From NCBI GenBank assembly GCA_035771175.1, contig CM069597.1, positions 8,653,001-8,717,000 of the forward strand: DNA of 64,000 nucleotides, in the 5' to 3' direction. Shown here in pieces: positions 35,670 to 47,880 of this stretch. The notes below the pieces were generated by a model. That model saw only the letters and a program-made list of their open reading frames with translations. It made no database searches and was not told where the DNA came from. This DNA comes from Paratinospora sagittata (taxonomy: Eukaryota > Streptophyta > Magnoliopsida > Ranunculales > Menispermaceae). The position numbers and the translations under genes were made by a program. Each line of letters starts with the position of its first letter. Position 1 is the first letter of the stretch.

Positions 35670-37270
35670 CTAAGTCTATTTAGTTCATTTTAACTAAAAG
35701 TTTCGGTTGGGGGGTGAACAATTCACCGAGGCATGGGAGCGGGGTTCTGTTGAATCCGGGGATCCCTGGGAGGGTATTGGGACTCGCTCTAAGTGTCGGA
35801 CGAAAAAAAAAAACCCGGCAGATTGGGCGCGGTTGAGTTAAACACATTTTCTAAGTCAATTTAGTTCATTTGAACTAAAAGTTTCGGTTAGGGGGGGTAA
35901 AAAATTCACCGGGGCATGGGAGCGGGGTTCCATTGGTTCCGGGGGTCCCTGGGAGGGTATTGGGACTCGCTCCAAGTGTCGGACGTAAAAAAAACAAGGC
36001 GGATTGGTCCCAGTTTTCTCAAACACATTTTCTAAGTCAATTTAATTCATTTGAACTAAAAGTTCAGGTTGGGGGGTGAAAAAATTCACCGGGGCATGGG
36101 AGCAGGGTTCCGTCGGTTCCGGGGATCCCTGGGAGGGTATTGAGACTCACTCCAAGTGTCGGAAAAAAAAAATACCAGGCAGATTGGTTCTGGTTGCCTC
36201 GAACGCATTTTCTAAGTCAATTTAGTTCATTTGAACTAAAAGTTCAGGTTGGGGGTGAAAAATTCACTGGGGAATGGGAGTAAGGTTCCATCAGTTCTGA
36301 GGGTCCCTGGGAGGGTATCTGGACTAACTCCAAGTGTCGGACGAAAAAAAAAACCAGGCGGATTGGCCGTGGTTTCCTCAAAAGGGTTTTCTAAGTCAAT
36401 TTAGTTCATTTGAACTAAAAGTTCCGGTTCGAGGGTGAAAAATTTACCGGGGCATGGGTGCCAGGTTCCGTCGGTTTCGGGGGTCTTTGGGAGGGTATTG
36501 AGACTCGCTTCAAGTGTTGGATGAAAAAAAACCAGACGGATTGGCCGCGGTTGAGTCAAACACATTTTTCAAGTCAATTTATTTCATTTGAACTAAAAGT
36601 TTCGGTTGGGGGCTGAAAAATTCACCGAGGCATGGGAGCGGGGTTCCGTCAGTTCTGGGGGTCCCTGGGAGGGTATTAAGACTCGCTCCAAGTGTTGGAC
36701 CAAAAAAAAAACCCGACGGATTGGCCGCGGTTGAGTCAAACACATTTTCTAAGTCAATTTAGTTCATTTGAACTAAAAGTTCCGGTTGGGAGGTGAAAAA
36801 TTCACCGGGACGTGGGAGAGGGGTTCCGTCGGTTCCGGGTGTCCCTAGGAGGGTATTGAGACTCGCTTCAAGTGTCGGACAAAAAAAAATACCCTGCAGA
36901 TTGGTCCCGGTATCCTCAAATACATTTTCTAAGTTAATTTAGTTCATTTGAACTAAAAGTTTCGGTTGGGGGTGAAAAATTCACTAAGGCATGAGAGCGG
37001 GGTTCTGTTGGTTCCGGGGTCCTTGGGAGGGTGTTGGGAGTCACTCCAAGTGCCGAACAAAAAAATTACCTGCCGGATTGATCCTGGTTGCCTCAAATGC
37101 ATTTTCTAAGTCAATTTAGTTTATTTGAACTAAAAGTTCTGGTTGGGGATGAAAAATTTATTAGGACATTGGAGCAGTGTTCCGTCGGTTCCGGGGGTCC
37201 CTGAAAGGGTATTGAGACTCGCACCAAGTATCTGTCGGGAGGAAAACACCGTGGATTGGCTGTGGTATAA
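35670..37270 (+). repeat. Subterminal tandem array, right, 9 units of ~180 bp
   Basis: The marker TAGTTCATTT (or a variant) occurs at about 35681, 35862, 36043, 36223, 36402, 36580, 36760, 36940 and 37117, giving a 177-181 bp period. Most units start with the palindrome TTAGTTCATTTGAACTAA, then a G-rich block, GGGAGGGTATT, GACTCGCT, AAGTGTCGGA and an A-run. It is inverted relative to the left array and abuts the right TIR. Confidence 0.95.
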
Positions 37271-37464
37271 GAATTTCTTACTTTTTAAATATATATATAT
37301 ATATGTACTAAAGGCATCTTTTTCGACGTGGCCAAAAAAAAATTATATCTATGCCAATGTGAAAAATTTACTGTTGAAAGTTGGGTATATGGGTCATAAA
37401 TTTGAAAAATATGGTATTAGGTTCATAATTATAATTAATTATACTAATCAAGTCAAAACCCCCC
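37250..37464 (-). repeat. Right terminal inverted repeat of the MULE
   Basis: Inverted partner of 11946-12160. It ends in CCCCCC at 37464, followed by the candidate target duplication TTGTTTTTA. Confidence 0.85.
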
Positions 37465-37473
37465 TTGTTTTTA

Positions 37474-38140
37474 TGTTATTGTTTGATTATTTCAGAATAT
37501 GTTTATAACTTTAGTCAGTTCAGAAGCAAAAAAGAAATTTTAATTTTAATACAGTTTGATTCTCATTTAATATTGTTTTATTTTTCTATTATATTTCAAG
37601 TTGCTTTCAATTTTTTATTCTAAGAAAAAAAATTCGAATTAGAGAGTGACCCCTAATTAGGGTTTTATTATTTGTATGTTGAACTCTAATTACAATTTTT
37701 TTTTTAGCTTGGTTGTGAGTTAATCATTACTCGTCAATGAGTCGATCTCAGTCTACTCTACTGACAACTTAGGAATGACTCATTGACAACTTAATAATGA
37801 TTGGATTGTAACTTATTTATTACTTGATTGACATGTACATAAGTTTTTCTCAAGGCTAAAAAGAGAAGAGAACTCGAATGTCAATGATAAAACCTTCAGC
37901 TTATAAGTTAAAAGTATTAATTTCAAGCCCGCTGACTCATTTAGGGCATAATTCTTGATATATATTTCACGAAGAATTAGTTAAGATGCCCATATGCAAG
38001 TTTGGACACCTCTATTGCATATAATAATAATTATGATAAAAATACTTGGCACTTTCCACCCTTTAGCTTTTTTTGTATTGTTCTAAAAAATACCCCTATG
38101 GTCCTTATTTAAAATTTAAACCATCAGACATATGTGTAGA
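37474..38140. other. Non-genic flank between MULE and LTR nest
   Basis: AT-rich sequence with no recognisable gene or repeat boundary. It is the right flank of the MULE insertion, and so was once contiguous with the NOT3 upstream region at 11936. Confidence 0.5.
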
Positions 38141-38674
38141 TGTAACACCCCGTATACCTTTAGTCAAATTTTTATATTGACTTGTACATATTGTCAAACA
38201 TATTTATAGCGTATACGTACGTAGACGACCGTAAAATGTAATATTTGTATGTATCTTAGTGTCGTAGGACCATTGAAACCCTAGGTATGGCCTTTAAAGA
38301 GAAAAACTAAGAGAAATTCATGTTTGGGCACTAAGAGTGCTCTCCTCTGATTATAGACAGAAATTGGTTTTTTGGACAGGAGTGGATGCGTGCGCTCCTA
38401 GAAATGAGCAGTGCACTCCTAGTTGTGGTAGACAAAATCGAGCTCTTTGGAATTTGGAGAAGCGCGCTCCTGGCACGGGAGAAGCACACTTCTTGCGAAA
38501 ACAAAAAACAACCTGTTTTTCTATGCAAAGAGGAGCGTGTTCCTGCTTGTTTTGACAATTTTTTAAAAAATAGGTCGGTGTGGCGGTTTGCATGCCTATA
38601 AAAGCATTCCTTCATCATTTCTCCTCATTTGAGCTGGGTTTTATCATAGAGAAAGAGAGAACGAAAGGGGAAGA

Positions 38675-40048
38675 TGTAACATCCCAATTTGTATTCTTTT
38701 CATTTTTTCTTTTCCCACTTGTACTCTTTGATTGAAATGTAAGCAGTTGTAATGCTAAAATTATGCCAACACATACACAAATTGGGTGCACAATTATACC
38801 AACTTCTCAAAAACTTTTCTTTATTTAAATAGCTTGTTTACATACATATATACCACAATAACTATGTGGTGGTTGTTAAAACCACTTATTGTACAATCTC
38901 ACTGCCTTGCTTTTAATATTCGACCTGTGTGTATATATATATATCCGATAAGATATATATGTTTGTAATATATTACGTTATATATATAAGGCTTATTCAT
39001 AGCTTACCTTATATATATGAATATAACTGTATGGTATAATATATATATATATATAGAAACAAAATCTTCACAAGAGTCGAACAACACACATACTCAATTC
39101 TTGCATCTTTTCTTCTGCTTCTCTGCTAGCAGCAACCCCCACATATCACACGACTAGTTTCCTGAGATGTAGTAGGAAGAGTGAGCTAAAAACCCAGTGG
39201 TCATACCCAATAGTTCCCACGCCTTAAACCTATCGATAGTATATAATTAAACCATAACAAACACGCATCACAAATGCAACAATCATAACATCAAAATTCA
39301 CATATATGAAAAGCACGTGCACGAGAATATGTATAGAACGTATGTGCATGAATGATTTCTTTTGCACTAAGCAGGATAAATTAAAACTCAATGATTGCAT
39401 TTAGCACGTAGCATGGGCCAATCGCACCCAAAGATTGCATTTAGTACACAACATGGGCCAATTGCACGCAAATTCATATGCAAAAATGAGTACATGATGT
39501 AGGATGAATACAATACTATAGAAACAAGTAATACGAGCAAACCTCAAGAATCATCCACCTCAATTTTACTAGGTATCCCCGCTGTTAGAATTTTTCCAGA
39601 GTCTTTCTACTGAAACTCTTTTTCTCAATAAGTGAAATTGAAACAGAATTTAACTTAACCTCTAGCCCCTATTTATAGGAGACCAAAAATTCATGTTTCC
39701 ATTTTGCCCTTGATCATTTTTTATAATTACAAGTAGGCAAATTTATCATTTTGCCCTCAAAGGTGAATTTATTATTTTGCTCTCGTATGTTTTCCTTATT
39801 TACCACTAGGTAAATTGACCATTGTGCCCTTAAACTTTTATGATAATTACAAGTTAAGTTAAATTTACCAATTTGCCTTCGGACTTTCTAGTATTTACAA
39901 GTTAGGGGAGTTTACTACTTTGCCCTTGGACTTTAATGATTATTACCAATTAGGTGTATCTACCATTTTGCCCTTGACCTTTTATGATATTTCCTAATTA
40001 GATGTTTCTTTGTAAGATTCTAAGATTGTTGATTTTTGTGGTATTACA
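38675..40048 (-). mobile_element. Solo LTR, 1374 bp, inserted in another LTR
   Basis: TGTAACATCCC...GGTATTACA bounds with a perfect 5-bp target duplication GAAGA (38670-38674 and 40049-40053). Read on minus it begins TGTAATACCAC, ends GGGATGTTACA and carries ACTGGGTTTTTAGCTCACTC, the usual late-LTR motif, so the element is on minus. Confidence 0.9.
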
Positions 40049-40683
40049 GAAGAGAGGAAAAAAGCTAGGGTTTCGAAATTGGAAGGCACAAAATTCATAG
40101 ATTCTTACATATTTCCTTAATTTATTCAACATATATGAGTTTGAATAGATTTGGACGATGTTTGGAGAATTTGGAAAATTCTGGAATTGGGCAAATTCAT
40201 GGGTATTGTTGCTTAATTGTGTTTCGAGAAAGTGAAACACAAGTAGCAAGAAAGTGAGCTTGTATGATTGGCATGTCTAAACCCTGTGCAACTGAAGCAG
40301 CTGAGGGTTTGGACGGTGTCTTAAGTGGTGATTTTATGTAATTTCGAGTGAAAATTGTGATTGAATTATTCCTTTATAATGTTTACAGAAATTGGATTGT
40401 GAAAGTGATTGAAATTGGTGTTGGAACCTGAAATTGGGTTGAGCTGCTTGTGTAGAGATTTGGTGTAGAAAGAGATTGGTGAAAGGAACTACTATATAGT
40501 GAGTTTTTCTTACCTTGATTATTATGTATGACATTATATGTTAAGAATCTGATTGTGAAATGTAAACATGGTAGTGTAAATGCATTTATAATTTGAATTC
40601 ATGAAAAGATTTGAATCGGAGCATGTCTTGGACTTGTTGAAGTGGGTTTTGGATATGAGTAACGTTCTTATTTGGGGGAACCT

Positions 40684-42627
40684 TGTCGCGACCCCCTTTC
40701 AGGTGACGTCACGACCGACACAGTACCCCAAATAATGTCACTCCAAAACAAAATTTGAGGCACTAATAAGCCTCCTGCAGAAAATACCTAAACAAATACT
40801 TAAATAATCACAATATAGAACCTCTATATGACAATATGAAATCCATCAACCTCCATAACATGGCCACCTCAACCAATAAACCACATGGTTCAACATCTAT
40901 ATATCCACCTAAGATCAACAAGTTTCTATTTCCCAAATTATGTCATATACAAGTCATAACTACAACCATACACATCTATGTGATATATATACATATGTAC
41001 TGTGATAGTTATATACAAGTCTAAAAGCACAAAAGAATCAAAATAACAAGACTATACAACCCTGGTCCCCAACAAAGACCTACATCCAAAAAGAAGAAGG
41101 CCGCATGTTACGTTCAAGCCTTGTCTTTTTCTTTCGGATCTAAACCTGAGAAAATAGAGAAAAATGGACGAGCTCAATTAGCTCAATGAATAATCTCACA
41201 GTAATCTCCACAATGCATTTATAAAACATGTATGTCATTGAATAAAAATTTATAAACACAAATGCATCAGTGAAGTATAATATACATGATTCAAACTAAA
41301 CATATGATTTATATATCATTTTCATTAAAATGCAAACGCCTCAACCGGAGGTCACATCAGGATAATACTGCTTACACTTCCCCCATTTCGGGTTATAGGT
41401 TCAAACCAACATATTATCCCATCCTAATCTTCCTACCCTTACATTCTTCAGTAATGGAAAGTCCTTTCTACGGAGCACTAATCCAATTAACCTCGACAAC
41501 ACGTTTCTCCAAAGAACAAGTAGAAAGATAACTAATGCTTAAGTATTTAATCCAAAATACTCAAGACAATCCAATGCATAAAATCCATTTTCATGATCAT
41601 AAATACTATGCACATATTTCATAAAATGCATATAATTCAACAAATCAATTTCATATATATAAAATGCCATAAATGGAGAAATAAAGTGAGAAATATTCAC
41701 AACCAACCCACAAGCCAAATACACAAGCTAAACACTCTCAATTTGACCAATCAAATCACAATGTCCTAAAATGAATACAATTCACATACATTGATCAATT
41801 CAAGTCCATTCATGCCCAATTGCATAAATCCCATAATATTCTGAATATTCCCGAATTCAATTCTCAACACTAAATTCCCACAATTCAACCCAAACACATC
41901 TAACCCACCAATATTTGGATTAGAAACACCAAATACTCAATAATATCTCGAGGGTTTCCATTAAAACCCACATGCATGCTCAATTTCCAACTACATACAT
42001 ATGCTCTCCAATTTCCATGAAAATTATCATTAAAGCAAGTAAAAACACTCCAATTCATGGAAACCAAATAGTTGGAAAACATCAAGAGAAGTAAAATAAT
42101 GGAGTGATTGGGGTAGAACCATTACCTTAGGAGCAATTTCCACCAACCCTAGCTCCAAAAACCTCCAAAATCGCCCAAACCCTCCCAAACCTCCTCTCTT
42201 CTCTTCTCCCAGATGAAATGATGAATCTGAAGTGAAAATGAGGTGGTTTCTCTTTTATACACACACTAGGCCCACGTTGCAAGTTTTTTTCAAAAAAAAA
42301 ACTACCAAACCGAGATGAGCGCGCTTTTCTGCCCATTTATGAGAAAACAACTCTCGATCTAACTCAGAGGAGCGTGCTTCTTCCTTAAGGAGTGCACTTA
42401 TCCAATTCCTGAAAATCTCCTGTTCTAACCAAAAGCCATAAATTTTTATATTTTGGTTCATTTTCATTTACCCATACACTTCATTAACGTAATAAACATG
42501 AAAATACACACAATTACACTGTATATGAACAAAATACGAGTATAATGCACATCAAATACATACACAAGCATCTAGAGTTCGACATTCTACGTCATTATGA
42601 CATCATATGTGAATGTGGGTTGTTACA
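40684..42627 (-). mobile_element. Solo LTR, 1944 bp, inserted in another LTR
   Basis: TGTCGCGACCCC...GGGTTGTTACA bounds with a perfect 5-bp target duplication AACCT (40679-40683 and 42628-42632). On minus it starts TGTAACAACCC, has a GC-rich palindromic cluster (42305-42400) upstream of TATAAAAGA (42259-42251), and ends GGGGGTCGCGACA. Confidence 0.95.
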
Positions 42628-42990
42628 AACCTGCTAAGGATGAGACTTGCATAGTAGCTATTGAACACTCGTGGTCATTGGTGCTATCCTAGTTAAGGAA
42701 TGAAAACCCAAGAATGGTTACATGGAAATGAGTATTGATAGGTTCGGTGCAACCCTCGTAGATGCATAATGAGGGGGAAGTCTCACTTTAATACTTAGAT
42801 GATGGGATATGGTTGTATGATTTTTCAATGAATTTGCATTGTTTGCAAATGGTTTCATGCATTGGATTATATTGAGCATGTATTCTTATTTGATCAGATT
42901 ACCTGCATAAGTTGTTTAAACTTAATTTAAATGTCATGTTTTATATGTTGATGCATATATGATGTCATAGGTAGAATACTTGTTGAGTTT

Positions 42991-43790
42991 CTTGTAGCCT
43001 ACTCCCTAACCCTAACCTCATGCAACATCAAATATGAATTCTTGAGTGTGAAAATCACTTAGTCGGTGTGGGTCTAGGTCTAGGGAGCTTAATTTCACCA
43101 TTAACAAGCCCATACAAGCACATGCAAACTAACCCTAGGCTAGAGACACTCCCAAACCGCCACCCATGCCATTTCTTAGATCTTAATGGAATTCACCAAC
43201 ACAAAGCAAGGAAATTTTGTGAAAGAAGGAGGTAATCCACACTTACCTTGGAGAGATTTGAGCAAGATCACCAAAAAGCCCCAAGTTTCTCCCCTCCTTT
43301 CTCCACCATTCTCTCCCCCTTTCTCAAGTGTTATAAATGTGCAAATGAAAGGCACAAAAGGTGTACATAGGCTAAGATCACATGCTGGGTCCACCACCTT
43401 TCTTTCATTTTTGTTTTACTTTTGCCCAACTAGAACGCGTTTCTGGCCATGGAACGCGTTCCACGGCCTATCCAAAACTTGGGCAGGTCTCGACCATAGA
43501 GAAACACGTTCCTCAGGGAAGAACACGTTCTAAGTCCTCATTTCTCAATTTTTCGATATTTTTTAGTCCCGAATGAACTTCCGATCGATCCGACACTTTG
43601 TACACTCATCGTACACCATGAGGACATATTAAAACACACAACAACATGCACACATAACATCAAATCAGCAACACACATCATACAAGAAGTACATACATAC
43701 CGCATATAAGACATCAAGTACTGGCACGTAGAGTCAGGCACAAATGCAAGTGGGACATGGGCCAGATGAAAGAAATTTAGGGGCGTCACA
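42991..43790 (-). repeat. 3' LTR (truncated) of a minus-strand Ty3/gypsy element
   Basis: On minus it starts TGTGACGCCCC at 43790, right after the purine tract of the adjoining pol fragment. It carries AACGCGTTCC palindromes (43434-43531) upstream of a weak TTTATAAC box near 43337. The distal part was lost at the junction near 42991. Confidence 0.75.
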
Positions 43791-45621
43791 TCACACCCAC
43801 CTTAAAAAAAATTTCATTCTTGAAATTTAAGTTAGGAATTACCTAAGCCAGTGAACTGGGAGAAGTGCTCTTTCATGTAATCCTCGCGCTCCCATGTGTA
43901 TTGTTCTTCGCCATGAAACTGCCATTTCACCTTGACCATTGGAATCTCCCGATTGCGAAGCTTCTGCACCTTTCGATCAAGGATTGTGACTGATTTCTCA
44001 TCATAAGTATTGTTCACCCTCAAGTCCAAATGTCTCAAATCTAGAATATGGTTGGGATCATGGAAGTACTTCCTGAGCATTGACACATGGAAAAGATTAT
44101 GTACCGCCGCTAGCTGAGGTGACAAGGCTAACTGGTACGCGATCAGGCCAACTTATTTCAGAATCTCGAATGGCCCAATAAACCTTGGAGCAAGCTTTCC
44201 TTTTATCCCAAATCTAGTTTGACCTTTCTGTGGAGAGCCTTTCAACAAAACATTGTCGCCCACTGCGAACTCTAAGGCCCTCCACCGATTATCGGCAAAC
44301 TTTTCTGTCTGTCCTGGGCCGCTTTCAAATTATGCCTAATCCGCTTAATCTTCTCTGTGTGTTCTTCTACAAGCTTTGGTCCTGTCACCACGATATTTCC
44401 TACCTCCATCCAACACACCGGAGAACTATACAAGGCCTAAAAAGGAGCCACACTGATGTTGAACTAATAACTATTATTGTACGTGAACTCACACTGGTAC
44501 ACATAATCCTCCCAACTCCCACCAGACTCAAGGACACAAGCTCTGAGCATATCCTCTAAAGTCGAAATTAACCTCTCAGACTGACCATTTGTCTGAGGAT
44601 GGACGGTTGTACTGAGACTCAACTTGGTGCCGAGCTGTCTCTGCAAGCTTTGCTAGAACCTCGAGGCGAACCTCGAATTTCTCTTTGACACTATCGATAC
44701 TGGCACCCCATGCAATCTGACTATCTCACGTATATATAGTCTGATCAGCTTGTCCACAAAATCCCTAGTGTTCATCGAAAGAAAATGGACGGACTTTGTT
44801 AGACGATCCACAATAACCCAAATAGCATCATGTCTCCTCAGGGAACTAGGGAGTCCTACCACAAAATCCATCGTTACATGCTCCCACTTCCACTCGGGAA
44901 TGGCAATTGGTTGCAACTGTCCTCCAGGCCTCTGATGCTCAGCCTTAACACTCTGACAAATCTCACATCTTTGAATGTACTGGCTATGTCTCTTTTCATA
45001 TCAGGCCACCAATATACCCTCATCATGTTTTAGTACATCTTGGTCACACCTTGATGAATAGCATACGGAGATATATAAGACACTTGGAGCAAACTCTGTC
45101 TCAATTGTGGATCTGTAGGAACCCAAATTCGTCCCTTAAACCTTAATGCACCCTCAGGTGATATCTACTAATCAACATGATTATTATCCTCAGCCCAAGA
45201 CTTATGCGCCATATAATCAACATCCAAGCACTATTGATTTACAATCTCATGCATCTACATAAGCTGAGCCCTCATCTGAGCACATATCACAATCTTATCT
45301 GAAGGGGTAACATATACACTCATCACAGTAGTCGTCTCAAGTAGCCTTTACTCCTGAGTCATCTAACGCGCTACAAGTACAATCTCCACTTGCTTTTTGT
45401 TGAAGGCATCAACTACCACATTGGTTTTCTCTGGATGGTACTCCAATGTGAAATCATAGTCTTTTAGGAGGTTCTAACCACTTTCTTTGCCTCATGTTCA
45501 AAACTTTCTGTAAGAATAAGTACTTGAGGCTCTTGTGGTCAGAATACGAGGTGAACCTCTCACCATAAAGATAATGCCTTCAAATCTTCAGAGCAAAAAC
45601 TACAGTGACCAGTTCTAGCAT
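43791..45621 (-). pseudogene. Ty3/gypsy pol fragment: RNase H to integrase C-terminus, purine tract
   Basis: Minus-strand order from 45621: RNase H end ([17 protein letters not shown]), the integrase core with [36 protein letters not shown] (the second acidic residue of the SDRD motif changed) and HPQTNGQSERLISTLED. Then a GIKGKLAPRFIGPFEI module and the C-terminal LFHVSMLRKYFHDPNH...YTWEREDYMKEHFSQF chromodomain-like tail at 44125-43832. The GGTGGGTGTGA purine tract (43801-43791) adjoins the LTR. Multiple stops and frame changes. Gag, protease and most of RT are missing; the fragment ends abruptly at 45621. Same clade as the plus-strand element but a different family. Confidence 0.9.
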
Positions 45622-45799
45622 TCTGCCATAAACAAGGAAAGCGCGTTTCTGGCAAATGCACCGGAAACATGCATTCTGCCAATTTTATTAGAAGCGTGTT
45701 TCACAAATGAGAAGTGTGTTTTTGACTATTTTGACAAAATTCTTACTTGGACATATAGAAGTGTGTTTCTTAAACTTAAAAACTTATAAAACTGGTTTT
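45622..45799. repeat. LTR-like fragment with GCGCGTTTC palindromic motifs
   Basis: Contains GCGCGTTTCTGG, GCATTCTGCC and three AGAAGTGTGTTT/AGAAGCGTGTTT repeats, like the upstream palindromic clusters of other LTRs here. Orientation and parent family are unclear. Confidence 0.4.
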
Positions 45800-47880
45800 T
45801 GTAACGACCCTCAATTTTATAAAATGGGACCCCAAAATTTTTAGAAATAGTGACCCATAGATGTATGTTGTATGCTTTTGTGATGTAAATTGTATGTGTT
45901 TAGTGTAAAATTAATTGGAAAACCAATCGGAGAAGAAATGGGTGAGAAAAGGGTAAAAATAGTGAAACTGAGCCTAAGAGCTCGCTCTTAGAGGGGAGGA
46001 GCATGCTTCCCTGAGACAGAGACCAATCTGGGTTCTGGACAGGGAAAAAGTGCGCTCCTTACGATAAACAGAGAGTCGAAATATTTCAAAATGAGGAGAA
46101 GCGCGCTCCTGATTGGGAGAAGCGAGCTCTTCACAATAAAATTCAGTTTTTTAAAATAAAGTCAGTGAGGCGGTGTGCGTGATATAAAAACCTAAAACTT
46201 ATTTCTTTCGTTCATTTAGTTAAGAATGGAGGAAAAGAGAGGGGGAAAAAGAGAGAAAAGGTTTTCGAAGCAAACCTTTGCCAAATCTAGGCTAAGGTAA
46301 GTGATTTTTCCCAATTTCTCTCTGTAGAATTGTTATTTGTCTTGAAAGTAACCTTTCCCTCAGTGTAAATTTTGTAGTAAACGAAGATTTTGGGTATTTC
46401 CAACCTAGGGTTTCGATGCTCTTGGCTAGAAATAAGTTGTAAATGGTAGGAATGGAGTCTTATTGTCTAAATCACGCCAAATCACTGATTTGTTAGGGTT
46501 TACACTTTGAATCAATGGTTACATAGGCCGATAACCTAACTGAAAGTGTAGAACCAGATGGAAACTTGTATAATCGGTGTTAGAAGCATGTGGGAATTAG
46601 ATTTAAGTGTTAATTTATAATGTTTTCTAATGTTATATGAATTGAAATTGAGTTTAGGAATGAAGTTAGTAGACTTCCAATTGTGGAGCTAGTAAAAATG
46701 CGATGAGCTTGTATGAGAATGAAAAAAAGGTATTGGGTATTTATATTGATATGAATGAAATGATGCATGTAGGCTCTAGTAGAGGAGGCATAATGTGTTG
46801 ATTTTGTGGAAACTTAATTCTAACAATTTTTGTGGGTAGAATTTTATTATATTTTCATTTATATCATTATATTATTTATATGTGAATGTTTGTTCATGTG
46901 TATGATTGCTTGTGGCATGAGAAAAAGACAGAGATTTTCTGCATGACCCAATGAATTTATTCGAGCTAGACTTTTGGACAAAACCAAGTAGGTCGAGTTT
47001 TACTCCCTACAAGGGTAATCGGGTCTAGTGATCCTAGTTAGATTTAGAAAACTATGTAGAAATCTATTCAGTTAGAAAGTGTGACACCGTTCTAGTATTA
47101 ATTTACAAGGAAAGCTAATTAGGTTCTATAAGGGGGATGTTTTCTTGGAATCAAGTTCAGTTTACATTTCCTCTCAAGAATACTAGTTGAATTATTCAAG
47201 TAAGCTTGGAATGTGACTTTAAGCTATAAAGCTAGTACATATTGACTATATGCATCCATATATTTCTTGAGAAAGTTTGTCACTTGAATAAGGCTGAATG
47301 GTGTGTGTTGCATATGAAATTGAATTGCATTGTATATTGAATGTAGCTATGATATGTATCTAAATGCAAATTGATTTAGCATAACATGCTCATGCATACA
47401 TAATGATGTAGATGTATAGATTATGATATATATATATATTCTATTAACTGGACATCATTGGCTCACCCTATTCTCATTTTTCAAGTCCTTTAGCTGTTAA
47501 TAAGGGCAAAGGAATATCAATACAATGAGAGATTAGTGCCTTGCCAGAAGGAATCTATTTTTGATGTAGGTTGATGAGTATGAATGTGTATATGTATTTT
47601 GATATTTTGGTTATGTAAATATATGTATATAACACCCCACACATGATGTATAAATAGATGGATGTCATATAATATAAATTTGTGATAGATGGATGCTATT
47701 TAATTGGATTTATGGTAGTTGTGGTTGGTAGAAATTGTTGGAATGGATTATCAAGTTTAAAATGTGTTAGATGACTCATTTATAGAGGAGACTCTGTTAT
47801 AGTCTGACTGAGGCTTAACAGGAATGGATAAAATGATTAAGTTTCTGTGCCGATCAGGATGCCCTTTGAGTTTCATCATG
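45800..47880 (+). mobile_element. Ty3/gypsy-type LTR, about 2.1 kb, 3' end lost
   Basis: Starts TGTAACGACCCTC. GC-rich repeats (45975-46140; AGCGCGCTCCTG type) precede TATAAAAA at 46183, and CATTGGCTCACCCTATTC (47447) plus AATAAGGGCAAAGGA are shared with 34567-35260. It fades near GTGCCGATCAGGATGCCC (47851). No target duplication resolved. Confidence 0.75.

Larger units (their letters stand above)
11946..37464. mobile_element. 25.5 kb composite Mutator-like element (MULE) with nested retrotransposons
   Basis: The left end (GAGGTTTTTGAGTTGATTAG) and the reverse complement of the right end (GGGGGGTTTTGACTTGATT) begin terminal inverted repeats that stay alignable for about 200 bp. The ends are flanked by TTGTTTTTT (11937-11945) and TTGTTTTTA (37465-37473), an 8/9 match to a 9-bp target duplication, the Mutator-superfamily size. 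The flank is T-rich, so one-base shifts are possible. Just inside each end sits an array of the same ~180-bp tandem repeat in opposite orientation. The interior carries a MULE-transposase remnant (plus strand, CCHC knuckle at 35342-35383) and a PMD-like gene (minus strand). Nested Ty3/gypsy (13039-24374) and solo LTR (24469-27122) insertions account for 14 kb. Without these and the LTR pieces in the transposase gene, the ancestral element would be about 10-11.5 kb. Confidence 0.85.
38141..42990 (+). mobile_element. Ty3/gypsy-type LTR (3' truncated) split by two solo LTRs
   Basis: Starts TGTAACACCCCGTATACC at 38141. A GC-rich palindromic cluster (38377-38540) precedes TATAAAAG at 38597. The LTR is interrupted at 38674 and 40683 by solo LTRs and resumes at 40054 and 42633 in register with the target duplications. 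The last part (GTTGAGTTTCTTGTAGCC near 42980) corresponds to the point just before polyadenylation in related LTRs; then similarity stops at CCCTAACCCTAACC. The true 3' end is missing. Confidence 0.75.

Noticed and set aside
12160..37270. Centromeric satellite suggested by the ~180 bp period
   Set aside because: Only 13 units, split into two inverted arrays tied to transposon ends; centromeric satellites form long uniform arrays.
42994..43008. Interstitial telomere (CCCTAACCCTAACC)
   Set aside because: Only two repeats, and of CCCTAA rather than the usual plant CCCTAAA; it occurs at a junction of LTR fragments and is more likely chance or repair filler.
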